Part shown: positions 53,987 through 63,154 of the stretch, in pieces
How positions within the stretch are numbered: the stretch's first letter is position 1
How the letters are laid out: the number at the start of each line of letters is the position of its first letter
Assembly (NCBI GenBank): GCA_019417465.1
Contig: DXVF01000002.1
Location: 62,001-126,000, forward strand
DNA: 64,000 nt
Direction: 5' to 3'
Origin: Clostridiales bacterium
GTDB lineage: Bacteria; Bacillota; Clostridia; TANB77; CAG-508
Made by a program: the position numbers and the translations under genes
Notes under the pieces: model-generated
What the model was told of the DNA's origin: nothing
Databases searched by the model: none
Seen by the model: the letters and a program-made list of their open reading frames with translations, nothing else

Positions 53987-55396
53987 TTAAATTTTATTAA
54001 ACCTTCGTTTTAAGACATTAAATAAAATTCCAATAGTATTTCTATTAATTAATATAGCATAAAAAACTGTTATAATTACAGAAATTATGGATAGCCAAGT
54101 AATTCTCATATAGTATGTTGTAAATATTATAATTGAAATAAGTATAGTATATAAAACTAATTTAAAATCAATTTTTATCTTTATATATTTTTGCACATCT
54201 ATATATCTATAAATAGCCATTGCCAAATATGCAACAAGTGTTGAAATTGAAGCTGCATATAACCCCATAAATTTAATTAATACTAAATTAACAACAATAT
54301 TTATTATAGCTGCTAATATTGATGTTTTAGCAATTTCTTTGCTGTTTTTCTTTGCTACATATACTGAGCCAAGAAGAGAAACTATTATGTTGCATAATGT
54401 GGACATCATTAATATTGGTATTTGATAATATGCATCATCAAATTTTTCGTTAATTAATATAGAAAATACAAATGGCATAATTGCAATTATTCCTGTACAA
54501 ATTGCAGAAAATATCCTTAGTGCAGTATCAATAGTTTTAGTAAAATATATAGAACTATCTTTATCTTTAATATACATAGAAGCAGATTCTGACCAAGTCA
54601 TATTAAAAATATTAAAAAATGTTATACATACACTGGAAAACTTATTTGCAGCTGAATAAATTCCATTAGCTCCAATATCTATCAGATGTGAAATTATAGT
54701 TCTGTCAGAAGCATTAACAATCCACCAAGACAACATATTAGGAACTAATGGAATAGAATATTTCCATATGCTTCTCAAATGTTTCTTGCTAAAAGAGTTC
54801 TTTAAAATATATTTATATAACTTTTTCTTAAGAAAAACAAATATTGCACATAAACAATTGGCAAGCAGTGAAGCTATAAGCATTCCATATGCTCCCCACT
54901 TAAATACAACTATAAATATAACATTTAATATTACTGTTCCTGATGCAGAAATCAAACTACCTACAGAATAGGTTTTGTTATCTCCCAATCCCCTAGAAAT
55001 TTGTAACATCACAGAAGAAAATATACTTGCTACAACATTAGTTGCTAAGAAATATTTGTATTGATTATTAATAAATTGTCCCACTATAGCATATATTATT
55101 AAATATGCTACTGATTGTAATGTTATAATAATCATAGTTGTACTTATTAAAATTCTTTTTTCTTTTTCATTTTCTCTAGCGTCTATTAAAAACCTAAATA
55201 TACCTTGATCTATCTGTAAAATTATTAGTGGTAATAATAAAGATATATATGTATTTAACAAATCAACTGTTCCATATTCTTCAGTTGAAAGCATTGCTGT
55301 ATATAATGGTAATAAAAAGAAACTTATAAATTGTGTACATATCTTTCCAATGGCAACTATTGCTGTATTTTTTACTAATTGTTTTTCTCTAGACAT
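53987..55396 (-). CDS. Polysaccharide flippase (Wzx-like, MATE/MVF superfamily)
   Basis: 469 aa from the second ATG of an ATGATG pair (55396), five bases after GGGAGG; a start at 55414 would overlap the previous gene. About 14 hydrophobic helices. LVKNTAIVAIGKICTQFISF and LPLYTAMLSTEEYGTVDLLNTY at the N-terminus are typical of oligosaccharide flippases. Moves lipid-linked repeat units across the membrane for polymerisation by the EpsG-like protein encoded in the same operon. Confidence 0.92.
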   Translation of the reverse strand: MSREKQLVKNTAIVAIGKICTQFISFFLLPLYTAMLSTEEYGTVDLLNTYISLLLPLIILQIDQGIFRFLIDARENEKEKRILISTTMIIITLQSVAYLIIYAIVGQFINNQYKYFLATNVVASIFSSVMLQISRGLGDNKTYSVGSLISASGTVILNVIFIVVFKWGAYGMLIASLLANCLCAIFVFLKKKLYKYILKNSFSKKHLRSIWKYSIPLVPNMLSWWIVNASDRTIISHLIDIGANGIYSAANKFSSVCITFFNIFNMTWSESASMYIKDKDSSIYFTKTIDTALRIFSAICTGIIAIMPFVFSILINEKFDDAYYQIPILMMSTLCNIIVSLLGSVYVAKKNSKEIAKTSILAAIINIVVNLVLIKFMGLYAASISTLVAYLAMAIYRYIDVQKYIKIKIDFKLVLYTILISIIIFTTYYMRITWLSIISVIITVFYAILINRNTIGILFNVLKRRFNKI

Positions 55397-55406
55397 CATT
55401 TCCTCC

Positions 55407-56501
55407 CTAAACATCTTTATTTAAGATTTCATCTAACTTCTCAAATTGCCTTTGTGAATCTTTTATTTCAAATGATATATCATGCTTATAATTTAAATCT
55501 TCTTTTGTTAATGAATTTATATCAAATTTATCTATATCTTGAACTCTTAAAATCTTGCCTTTAAAATTCATATCTTTTAAAGTATTTATAGTTTTATCAC
55601 TATATGCAATTGGAATAATAGTCTTTCCTAATAATAGACCAATAATATTTGCATGAAATCTACTTCCAATAACAATTTGACAATCGCCCATTATATTAAG
55701 TGCTTCCTCTATGCTACCTCTATAATAATATGTACTAATTTTTTCTTTTAGTTTATCATCACATTTTTCCAATATAGATTCTATTGCTTCTTCATCTTTT
55801 TCAGCTTTACAGTATGACATTAATGTAACTCCATAGTCCTTTTCTGCAAAATATCTGCATATTTCAATTATCTTATTTTCATATTTATCTTTATATTCTA
55901 TACTGGATTTCCTTCCGCATTCTATTACTGATATTACAACTTTTTTATTATTAGTTATTTTTACATTTGATACATCCATTGAAAAAACTATGTCTGATGC
56001 ATATCGAACATTTGATAAATGTTTAAATAAATTATAAGAATATTCTTCTCTAAAACATACATCTTGTGCTCTTGAAAAAAAATCACTCATTATTTCTACA
56101 AATTCGTCATTTTTATATGGACCAAAATTTGAACCTAATATATAATATTTCAAATTACATTTATAATATTCTAAGTTTAAAGTGTTTTTCCAATATGTTA
56201 TATTATCTTTTTCACAAAATAAAGAACCTCCAATATGTATTAGCATATCTTTATTTTTTTTATATCTGTTTTCTGGTATAATATACTTATTTATCCTAAA
56301 CTCTCTTATTAACTTATTTAAGATTCTAACTACTAGTCGTATTTTACTGTGAGATTTTACAATTAAATTATCTTTAATTTTGTCATAATTCTGGTATGAA
56401 AAAGCTGTAAATCTAACATTTCTATATCTATCAGCTATAATAGATATGAATAAATCGTCTCCCAAATTTTTTTCTAGATATGCTTTTAAAAAGACTTCCA
56501 T
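55407..56501 (-). CDS. Polysaccharide pyruvyl transferase family protein (first of two)
   Basis: 364 aa. Fold and motifs of the CsaB/WcaK family: FLKAYLEKNLGDDLFI at the start, YILGSNFGPYKN, RAQDVCFREEYSYNLF, and near the C-terminus QIVIGSRFHANIIGLLLGKTIIPIAY (the conserved SRxH). Adds pyruvyl ketals to surface sugars. Three bases separate it from the upstream glycosyltransferase. Confidence 0.85.
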   Translation of the reverse strand: MEVFLKAYLEKNLGDDLFISIIADRYRNVRFTAFSYQNYDKIKDNLIVKSHSKIRLVVRILNKLIREFRINKYIIPENRYKKNKDMLIHIGGSLFCEKDNITYWKNTLNLEYYKCNLKYYILGSNFGPYKNDEFVEIMSDFFSRAQDVCFREEYSYNLFKHLSNVRYASDIVFSMDVSNVKITNNKKVVISVIECGRKSSIEYKDKYENKIIEICRYFAEKDYGVTLMSYCKAEKDEEAIESILEKCDDKLKEKISTYYYRGSIEEALNIMGDCQIVIGSRFHANIIGLLLGKTIIPIAYSDKTINTLKDMNFKGKILRVQDIDKFDINSLTKEDLNYKHDISFEIKDSQRQFEKLDEILNKDV

Positions 56502-56503
56502 TT

Positions 56504-57478
56504 TTACACTCCCTTAATTTTTTTGTAAAATTTCAAAAAAAGCTTTATGTTAACTGTTGCAAGCATAATAGAAATTTTATGATGCATTTTTTCATTCATA
56601 CTAAATAAAAAACTAAATATATATGGTTTTATATCTTCTAGTATATTTTCTGTCTCATCAATATTATTAATATCAATACACTTATACATACATTTTATCC
56701 CTATTCTTACATACCTTTGAACTGCATATCTTTTTATTTTATGGTATTTTGTATCATAAAATTGTATAATTTCTTTTGTTATTTCTATTTCTTTTTTCCA
56801 GTTATCATTATATTGGCTTTTTGTAACACTATCAGATCTATTGTTCCAAAAATATAAACCTTCTTCAGTATCTAAAACTATTTTATTACATATTGATATT
56901 ATTTTATATAATAATTCTAAATCTTCTGCAATTTTAGTATTTACACAGAATTTATATTTATCAAACAATTTTTTCTTATATAATTTTCCCCATGATACAC
57001 CATTAAAATCCTTTTCAATCATTAACTCTTTTAATGCTTGCTCAGAGTCTAAGACTTTGAATTTATTATTTTTCTGAAACATAATACTATTATTATTTTC
57101 ATTTACAATATTTCTACCTATAATCACCATATCAGCATCATTTCTATTTAAATCATTATACATTTTTTGAAGCATATTCTCACTAATATAGTCATCCGAA
57201 TCTACAAATGTTATATACTCACCTATTGATTGTATAATTCCAACATTCCTACTGTCTGATACGCCTGTATTTTCTTTATGTATAACTTTGACTCTATTAT
57301 CTTTTATAGCATATTCGTCACAGATTTTACCACTATTATCTGGCGAACCATCATCAACTAAAATCAATTCAAAGTTTCTATATGTCTGCATCAAAATCGA
57401 CTTAATACATCTTTCTAAATATTTTTCTACATTATACACTGGCACAATTACACTTATTAAATCATTTATTTTAATCAC
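56504..57478 (-). CDS. Family 2 glycosyltransferase
   Basis: 324 aa. GT-A fold: LISVIVPVYNVEKYLERCIK, LVDDGSPDNSGKICDEY, NTGVSDSRNVGI and FVDSDDYISENML (DxD) in the first 110 residues. The C-terminal 200 residues form the acceptor part. No transmembrane segments, so it acts at the inner membrane face on a lipid-linked acceptor. Its ATG overlaps the stop of the upstream GT2 gene by four bases. Confidence 0.9.
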   Translation of the reverse strand: MIKINDLISVIVPVYNVEKYLERCIKSILMQTYRNFELILVDDGSPDNSGKICDEYAIKDNRVKVIHKENTGVSDSRNVGIIQSIGEYITFVDSDDYISENMLQKMYNDLNRNDADMVIIGRNIVNENNNSIMFQKNNKFKVLDSEQALKELMIEKDFNGVSWGKLYKKKLFDKYKFCVNTKIAEDLELLYKIISICNKIVLDTEEGLYFWNNRSDSVTKSQYNDNWKKEIEITKEIIQFYDTKYHKIKRYAVQRYVRIGIKCMYKCIDINNIDETENILEDIKPYIFSFLFSMNEKMHHKISIMLATVNIKLFLKFYKKIKGV

Positions 57479-58458
57479 CTATTTCTTACTAATATTGAAA
57501 CTATTCCTTTATATATCTCTCTATTTAAATATAATACACATAATTCTATTTTTTTTCTAAAATTTATTTGTGTATTAATCGCTTCAAATCTATATTTTTT
57601 CATATATTTTTTAAATTTTTTATAATCCTCAATATATTCTTTTGAATTATATAGATTGTCCAATTTACCTAAAATTATATAATCATAGCACATTTTTATT
57701 CTTTTTATTTCCGAAATCTCGGCATATTTTTCATTTTGAGCTATATTTTTTTTAATGTACTCTTCTCTTAATATTGACATTTCTCTTAAATCATTTACTA
57801 ATTTATCACTTATGCTTTTCATAATACTATTACTTCTCTTAATATAATAATATTCAATTTCATTTTTATATACTATTTTCTCTGCTTTTTCAAATACTAG
57901 ATGCATTACAGCCATATCTTCAAATTTTCTTCCTATAGGAAACTGTACATTTTCCCATAATTGCTTTTTGTATAATTTATTCCAGCAATGACTTGTTATA
58001 AATTTAGATTTCAATAATTCTTGTATAGCATCAATATTGTTAAAACTATATACCTCTCCATTTAGCTTTACACTTGGAGTTTTGTTTTTATCTAATAATT
58101 CATAAGCACAAATCGAAATATCTGCATTATTCTTTTGCAATAAATTATATAAATTCTCTATCATATCTTCTTTTATGTAATCATCACTATCAACAAATCC
58201 TATATATTTACCACTTGCAATTTTCATACCTGTATTTCTTGCATCCGACATTCCACCATTTTGTTTATGAATGACTTTAACTCTACTATCTTCTTTCTCA
58301 TATCGATTACATATATTTATAGAATCATCTGATGATCCATCATTAACTAATATTATCTCTAAGTTTTTATATGTTTGATTCAATATTGAATCCACGCATT
58401 TTTCTAAGTATTCTTCAACATTATATATTGGAACAATTATACTTATTAAATCTTCCAT
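57475..58458 (-). CDS. Family 2 glycosyltransferase
   Basis: 327 aa from ATG 58458 (MEDLISIIVPIYNVEEYL); the longer start at 58494 would overlap the polymerase and is not supported by a binding site. LVNDGSSDDSINICNRYE, NGGMSDARNTGMK and FVDSDDYIKEDM (DxD). Related to the next gene downstream, probably by duplication. Both add sugars to the repeat unit. Confidence 0.9.
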   Translation of the reverse strand: MEDLISIIVPIYNVEEYLEKCVDSILNQTYKNLEIILVNDGSSDDSINICNRYEKEDSRVKVIHKQNGGMSDARNTGMKIASGKYIGFVDSDDYIKEDMIENLYNLLQKNNADISICAYELLDKNKTPSVKLNGEVYSFNNIDAIQELLKSKFITSHCWNKLYKKQLWENVQFPIGRKFEDMAVMHLVFEKAEKIVYKNEIEYYYIKRSNSIMKSISDKLVNDLREMSILREEYIKKNIAQNEKYAEISEIKRIKMCYDYIILGKLDNLYNSKEYIEDYKKFKKYMKKYRFEAINTQINFRKKIELCVLYLNREIYKGIVSILVRNR

Positions 58459-58469
58459 TTCTTTCTCTC

Positions 58470-59586
58470 CTATATATTTAAGATATCTGAACAATATGGA
58501 TATGTTTCCCCTGTATTAAAATGTACGAATGTAAAATACCAATAGAATAATAATACACTAATTGATAGAAAATTCATAGTAAATTTGTTGAATTTATTAT
58601 CTTTAAATCCTCTGTCTAATTGTGCAACAATATAAATTATTGGTGCTAATCCATAATAATATGCAATTCTATCAGCATAGCTTGCAAAAATTCCGAACTT
58701 GATTTAATACTAAATCAAGTATAATAAAATAAATATATATTTCATTATTTGCATCTATAATCTTTAATTTCTTATAACAATATAGAGCCATTATTATCCA
58801 AAAAACCCTAAATAAAATTGCTGCAAAATTAAAGTCAAGTTCCTCTCTTGAAAATATTGTGATGTAATTAGCATATTTGATTGACAAAATTCCTACATCA
58901 TATACTAAGAAATGTATAATATTTTCATAGTTTAATATTGCAAATGTAATTCCTAAAAGAATCACTATTTTGTAAATTCCTTTATGCTTCTTGTTTAAAA
59001 TATTAAATATAAAATAAATAGGTATTGAAAATATTGCTGTAGAATGTAATAATGTTGCAATCAATATACAAATTATAAATTTTATTATTTTTTTATTTTC
59101 AACATATCTCATTGAAAATAAAATAACACTAATAGCCAAACTTTGTCTAACTAAATTCAAAGAAATATTATAAAATACCATTAAATAGACTGTCATTGCT
59201 AACCACATATGAATTGACTTTCTTTTATTATATATAAACAAATACAATAAAGTCATATTGATTAACTCAATTATAAATAACAACACATTTATATTATCTG
59301 ACATTCTTGATATAATATAGTTTATCACTATATATAAAAAATCCGTATTTAGATTTCCTAAGCATTCTTTAAAAGACTGACTTTGTAAAGCCGTTTGAAA
59401 ATTTTGCTCCACATATACACTTATATCTAAACCTATATCTAAGTTTCTCAATCCTGCTACTATTGATGGTAGCGCTATCGCTAAAATTGAAAAAATAACT
59501 CCTATAAATTTGTTCTTCTTGTCAAAATTTCTCTCTGCAATATATGTAAACAATATTGTTATTACAAACATTATTATATAAACCAT
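58470..59586 (-). CDS. EpsG-family polysaccharide polymerase, read through one +1 frameshift at CGG
   Basis: 371 aa after the shift. About ten hydrophobic helices. The N-terminal region (AGLRNLDIGLDISVYVEQNF) resembles EpsG/Wzy polymerases, which join repeat units. The frame breaks at the in-frame CGG at 58693-58695 (VLNQV then CGG). Skipping C continues as NQVGIFASYADRIAYYYG with two further helices and ends at TAG 58470, 12 bases before the next gene's ATG. Without it the protein ends eight codons later. The ADRIAYYYG segment suits the family's conserved arginine-tyrosine region. Confidence 0.85.
58693..58695 (-). other. +1 frameshift site (EPS polymerase)
   Basis: In-frame CAA GTT CGG A. 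Skipping C at 58695 continues a transmembrane helix and adds 74 residues. Confidence 0.85.
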
Positions 59587-59625
59587 AATTCTTTTAATGA
59601 TATAATTTTATCATTCTCTCCTTTT

Positions 59626-60786
59626 TTAGATATTTTTATAAAATGCATTTCTTTTTTCATTCAAACTTTTATTGTTAAATTCTTCTGCCTTATTTAAATT
59701 TTTTATTGATTGATTCTTTAATTCATCTATTTCTATATACATTAATATTTTTGTTAATTCATTTACGCTTTTCTTTTTAAATATAAATTTCTCATCTAAC
59801 AGCTCTGGTATCCCCCCTGTCGAAGCTCCAATAGCAGGACAAGCTCTGCTCATTGCTTCTATCAATGCTCTTGGTAATCCTTCTTGTAAACTTGGTTGTA
59901 TATATATATCCATATTATCAATTAACTCAAAAACTTCATTATGTGGCAATGAGCCCAAAAAATGCACTTCTTTCTCTAAGCCAAGATTTATCGCAATTTT
60001 TTTTAATCTTGTATCATCTCCACCACCAGCTAAATAGTACTCAAATTTTTTACCTTGTTTTTTTAATTTAGCCATTGCTTTCATAACAAATTCTTGACCT
60101 TTATACTTTAAACCTACTGAAGCTATTGTTCCTATTTTAACTACATCAACATTTTTCATGCTATTTATTTTTTCTAATCTCTTTTGTAAAATTGTATCAT
60201 CAAATTCATTTAAAACAACATCAGAGCATGCTATTGCTTCTCCTTTTGTTGGGTACCTTTTTTGTAGAAATTTATTAGTAACATATAACACTTTAGGTGC
60301 ATTCTTTATATACCTTTTATTTAAATACCACATTATTGGTGCCATTAATTTTCCAGCCCAATGTGTATGATTTGTGTATCCATCCCATGGACATGCTACC
60401 ATTTCTATCATGTATGGTTTATTTTTTTTCTTAGCACTATCACATGCAAACATTCCTATAATACTTGGCATTCTTACAATTATTGTATCTACATTATCTA
60501 ATATTTCATCAACTTCACATTCTATTTTTTTTCTATTTTTTATAGCATCTGGGATATCTTTGTATGATTTTATAGGTTTTACTTCTACATTTTCGCCATT
60601 AGTTTTTCTATATCCTGATATATTGCCGTTTTCCTTATCCTTATTTTTTACTCTTGTGGAAACTACTATATGCTCAAAATTATCTAAATACCTATTTTTA
60701 AAAAAATCATATGTTAAAGTCATTCCATAAAAATCATTACCTTCATCTTCTAACAACACTGTATCAAAAAAAAATGCAGTTTTCAT
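59626..60786 (-). CDS. Family 4-type glycosyltransferase
   Basis: 386 aa. GT-B fold: KIGTIASVGLKYKGQEF, LAGGGDDTRLKKIAI, LPHNEVFELIDNMDIYIQPS and LQEGLPRALIEAMSRACPAI (the ExxxxxE motif of retaining GT4). The first residues AFFFDTVLLEDEGN look like the start of the N-terminal domain. Adds a sugar with retention of configuration. Confidence 0.9.
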   Translation of the reverse strand: MKTAFFFDTVLLEDEGNDFYGMTLTYDFFKNRYLDNFEHIVVSTRVKNKDKENGNISGYRKTNGENVEVKPIKSYKDIPDAIKNRKKIECEVDEILDNVDTIIVRMPSIIGMFACDSAKKKNKPYMIEMVACPWDGYTNHTHWAGKLMAPIMWYLNKRYIKNAPKVLYVTNKFLQKRYPTKGEAIACSDVVLNEFDDTILQKRLEKINSMKNVDVVKIGTIASVGLKYKGQEFVMKAMAKLKKQGKKFEYYLAGGGDDTRLKKIAINLGLEKEVHFLGSLPHNEVFELIDNMDIYIQPSLQEGLPRALIEAMSRACPAIGASTGGIPELLDEKFIFKKKSVNELTKILMYIEIDELKNQSIKNLNKAEEFNNKSLNEKRNAFYKNI

Positions 60787-60802
60787 ATTTTTCCTCCATA
60801 TA

Positions 60803-62059
60803 TTATAGTTTTTTCATAACTTGTTCCATTTTATTCATAATTTCAGACCTTAACATTGGAATTGTTTCTCCTAGTTTTTGCTGTAAAAGTTTACCGTTTT
60901 TTACCATTTCTCCAATTTTACCCATAAGATCTTCAAATGTTATTTCATCAATCTCTACTAGGTAATCTTGTAGCCCTACTGTTTCCATTATTCCATTTGT
61001 CTTTTTTTCATAAGCAATTGCTACAGTTGGTACTTTCATACTGGTAGCAAAAATATTTGAGTGCATTCTCGTTCCTATAAAATAATCAAAATTTCCTATT
61101 AAAGATTTTATCTCTACTGGAGATAAATCATTATCTAGAATCAAAAAGCTGTCTCTATACTCTTTTGGAATCTTCTCTCTTATACTTTTGGCTACATCTG
61201 TATCATCTGCATGAGCAACTATTACTTGGGGAACAAACACAAATCCTACATTGTCATTTTTTGCAAGTTCTAGCATTACATCTGCAATAGAGTTCATATA
61301 CCTTTCCATCGCATCTTCACTAGATGTTTGTAAATTTGGAAAATTCCACTTTCTAACTGTTATTCCGAATATTACACTATATTTCTTCTTAAATTCACTT
61401 ATTAGTGTACTTTCTTCTTCTATATCCTCTAACATAAAAGCCATATCAGGAATTAATGTATATTTTTCTTTCAACATAAAATTTGATAAATATTCATATG
61501 TTATTTTTTCTCTAGCATATATATAATCAACTTTTAATAAAACACTTTCAGTATAATGCTTTATTATTCTATTTTTTATAGGCTCTATAGATGTTCCCAT
61601 CATAACTACAGGCTTGTTAAACTTTGTATTAGCATAAATTTGGAATAAATGCATCAGACTATCAAATTTTTTTCCTCCTAAAAAACCTCCGCCACAAACA
61701 ACTATAATATCACTTTCTGACATTAAGTTAAAAGATCTATCTTTTTTAATTAATTTCTTCATTGAAAACTTCATCATCACAGTTAAATATATCATTTTAA
61801 CTATTAACTTTATTATTGCTATTAATTTTCCTATCTTTGAATGTTTAAAAGGAAATGGATTTAATATACTACTTTCAACATTTTTTATGCAATTATCATT
61901 GCAATATCTCTTTCTATCCTCATCTGGTGTAAATGATAAAATATTTATCTCTATATCATATCCGTATATTTTTTTCAATGTATTAACTATTCCTAGTAAA
62001 ATACCAGCATCACCTTTATTATACCATGTATATGCATTTGTTATAGTTATTTTCTTCAT
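60803..62059 (-). CDS. Polysaccharide pyruvyl transferase family protein (second of two)
   Basis: 418 aa. NAYTWYNKGDAGILLGIVNT at the N-terminus, DIIVVCGGGFLGGKK, GTSIEPIKNRI, REKITYEYL, and near the C-terminus FDYFIGTRMHSNIFATSM (conserved RxH). Clearly related to, but longer than, the enzyme encoded at 55407. Two pyruvyl transferases suggest a negatively charged, perhaps doubly pyruvylated polymer. Confidence 0.88.
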   Translation of the reverse strand: MKKITITNAYTWYNKGDAGILLGIVNTLKKIYGYDIEINILSFTPDEDRKRYCNDNCIKNVESSILNPFPFKHSKIGKLIAIIKLIVKMIYLTVMMKFSMKKLIKKDRSFNLMSESDIIVVCGGGFLGGKKFDSLMHLFQIYANTKFNKPVVMMGTSIEPIKNRIIKHYTESVLLKVDYIYAREKITYEYLSNFMLKEKYTLIPDMAFMLEDIEEESTLISEFKKKYSVIFGITVRKWNFPNLQTSSEDAMERYMNSIADVMLELAKNDNVGFVFVPQVIVAHADDTDVAKSIREKIPKEYRDSFLILDNDLSPVEIKSLIGNFDYFIGTRMHSNIFATSMKVPTVAIAYEKKTNGIMETVGLQDYLVEIDEITFEDLMGKIGEMVKNGKLLQQKLGETIPMLRSEIMNKMEQVMKKL

Positions 62060-62069
62060 ACTAGTTCTC

Positions 62070-63149
62070 CTAATTATATAATTTTTTGTAATCTCTACAC
62101 ATGTTTTCTATATTGTAATTCTTTACTATATTTTTTTTTGTTTGCTCAATTATCTCTTCTATGTTAATTTGCTTGCCTTTTATATCATCAATAATTTGTA
62201 TATAATTTTCTAATTCATTACAAATAAAACCATTCAATTTATTTGCTATAACATCTCTATTACCTACCACATTACTTACTATACATATCTTTCCTAAATA
62301 CATTGCTTCTAATAATGCAATTGGTAGCCCTTCCCATAATGATGGTAAAATAAATATATCATTTTTTTCTAATTCTCTTAAAACTTCTTCTCTCTTTGCC
62401 CATCCAGTAATTTTTATGTTTTTACTTGTTAATTCATCTTTTAATTCTCCATCACCAATCCAAGTGAATTGTAAATCTGGAAAATTCTCTGCTATTTTAT
62501 TAAATAACTCTGGATTTTTTTGAAATCCAATTCTTCCTACTGTACAAATTTTTAAATTATTTACATCTATTTCTTTTAAATTGTCATTTTTTATAATCTT
62601 GTCAATTTCTTTAGTATTTACACCATTATTTACATATGTGCTATTTTTAGTAAGTTTTAAAGATTCTTTATATTCTCCTTTTGAACAAGCAACAATTGTA
62701 CATTTTCTTCTATATATTGCCACCATTTTTTCTATTGATTTATACATAAACCTTTTTAATTTTGAATCATCTTGTTTCAAAAAAGAATATCCATGTGGTG
62801 TATAAAACATCTTTCTATTTTTGCCACTAATTACTAATCGTCCTATTATCCCTGCTTTTGATGAGTGCATATGGACTATATCTGGATTTTCTTCTTTTAT
62901 TATTCTTCTTACTTCCATGCAAGCTTTTAAGTCTTTAATGCCTATATTTCTAGTAAAATTTTTAACTTCAATAAATTTCACATTTCCACTAAAATAGCCT
63001 TTGAAATTATCTGGAGTTTGATTTCTTTTTGAATATGCTATTACAACATCATATTCATCACTTATGCTATTGCAAAGCTCTACCAAAAAGGTAAACACTC
63101 CACCTCCAAAGGCTTCTACTAGATGTAATATTTTTTTCTTTTCTGTCAT
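62070..63149 (-). CDS. Family 4 glycosyltransferase
   Basis: 359 aa. LHLVEAFGGGVFTFLVELCN (substrate domain start), PDIVHMHSSKAGIIGRL, FYTPHGYSFLKQDD, TVGRIGFQKNPELF and FILPSLWEGLPIALLEAM (ExxxxxE). Resembles the GT4 enzymes that add the second sugar after the initiating transferase. It stops ten bases before the next gene's start. Confidence 0.92.
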   Translation of the reverse strand: MTEKKKILHLVEAFGGGVFTFLVELCNSISDEYDVVIAYSKRNQTPDNFKGYFSGNVKFIEVKNFTRNIGIKDLKACMEVRRIIKEENPDIVHMHSSKAGIIGRLVISGKNRKMFYTPHGYSFLKQDDSKLKRFMYKSIEKMVAIYRRKCTIVACSKGEYKESLKLTKNSTYVNNGVNTKEIDKIIKNDNLKEIDVNNLKICTVGRIGFQKNPELFNKIAENFPDLQFTWIGDGELKDELTSKNIKITGWAKREEVLRELEKNDIFILPSLWEGLPIALLEAMYLGKICIVSNVVGNRDVIANKLNGFICNELENYIQIIDDIKGKQINIEEIIEQTKKNIVKNYNIENMCRDYKKLYN

Positions 63150-63154
63150 ATTTC

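Noticed and set aside
3959..59586. The ten split genes as pseudogenes of a decaying genome
   Set aside because: All breaks are the same type at the same codon in the running frame. No nonsense mutations or other indels are seen in these genes, and both sides of each break keep their conserved motifs.
3959..59586. Systematic sequencing error adding C before GG
   Set aside because: A chemistry error would ignore reading phase and also hit TGG, AGG and split GG positions; none is seen. Not fully excluded without reads, since nearly all genes lie on one strand.
3959..59586. CGG reassigned to another amino acid such as Trp or Gln
   Set aside because: Reassignment would keep the frame, but the conserved downstream sequence is in the +1 frame and the unshifted frame usually stops within a few codons.
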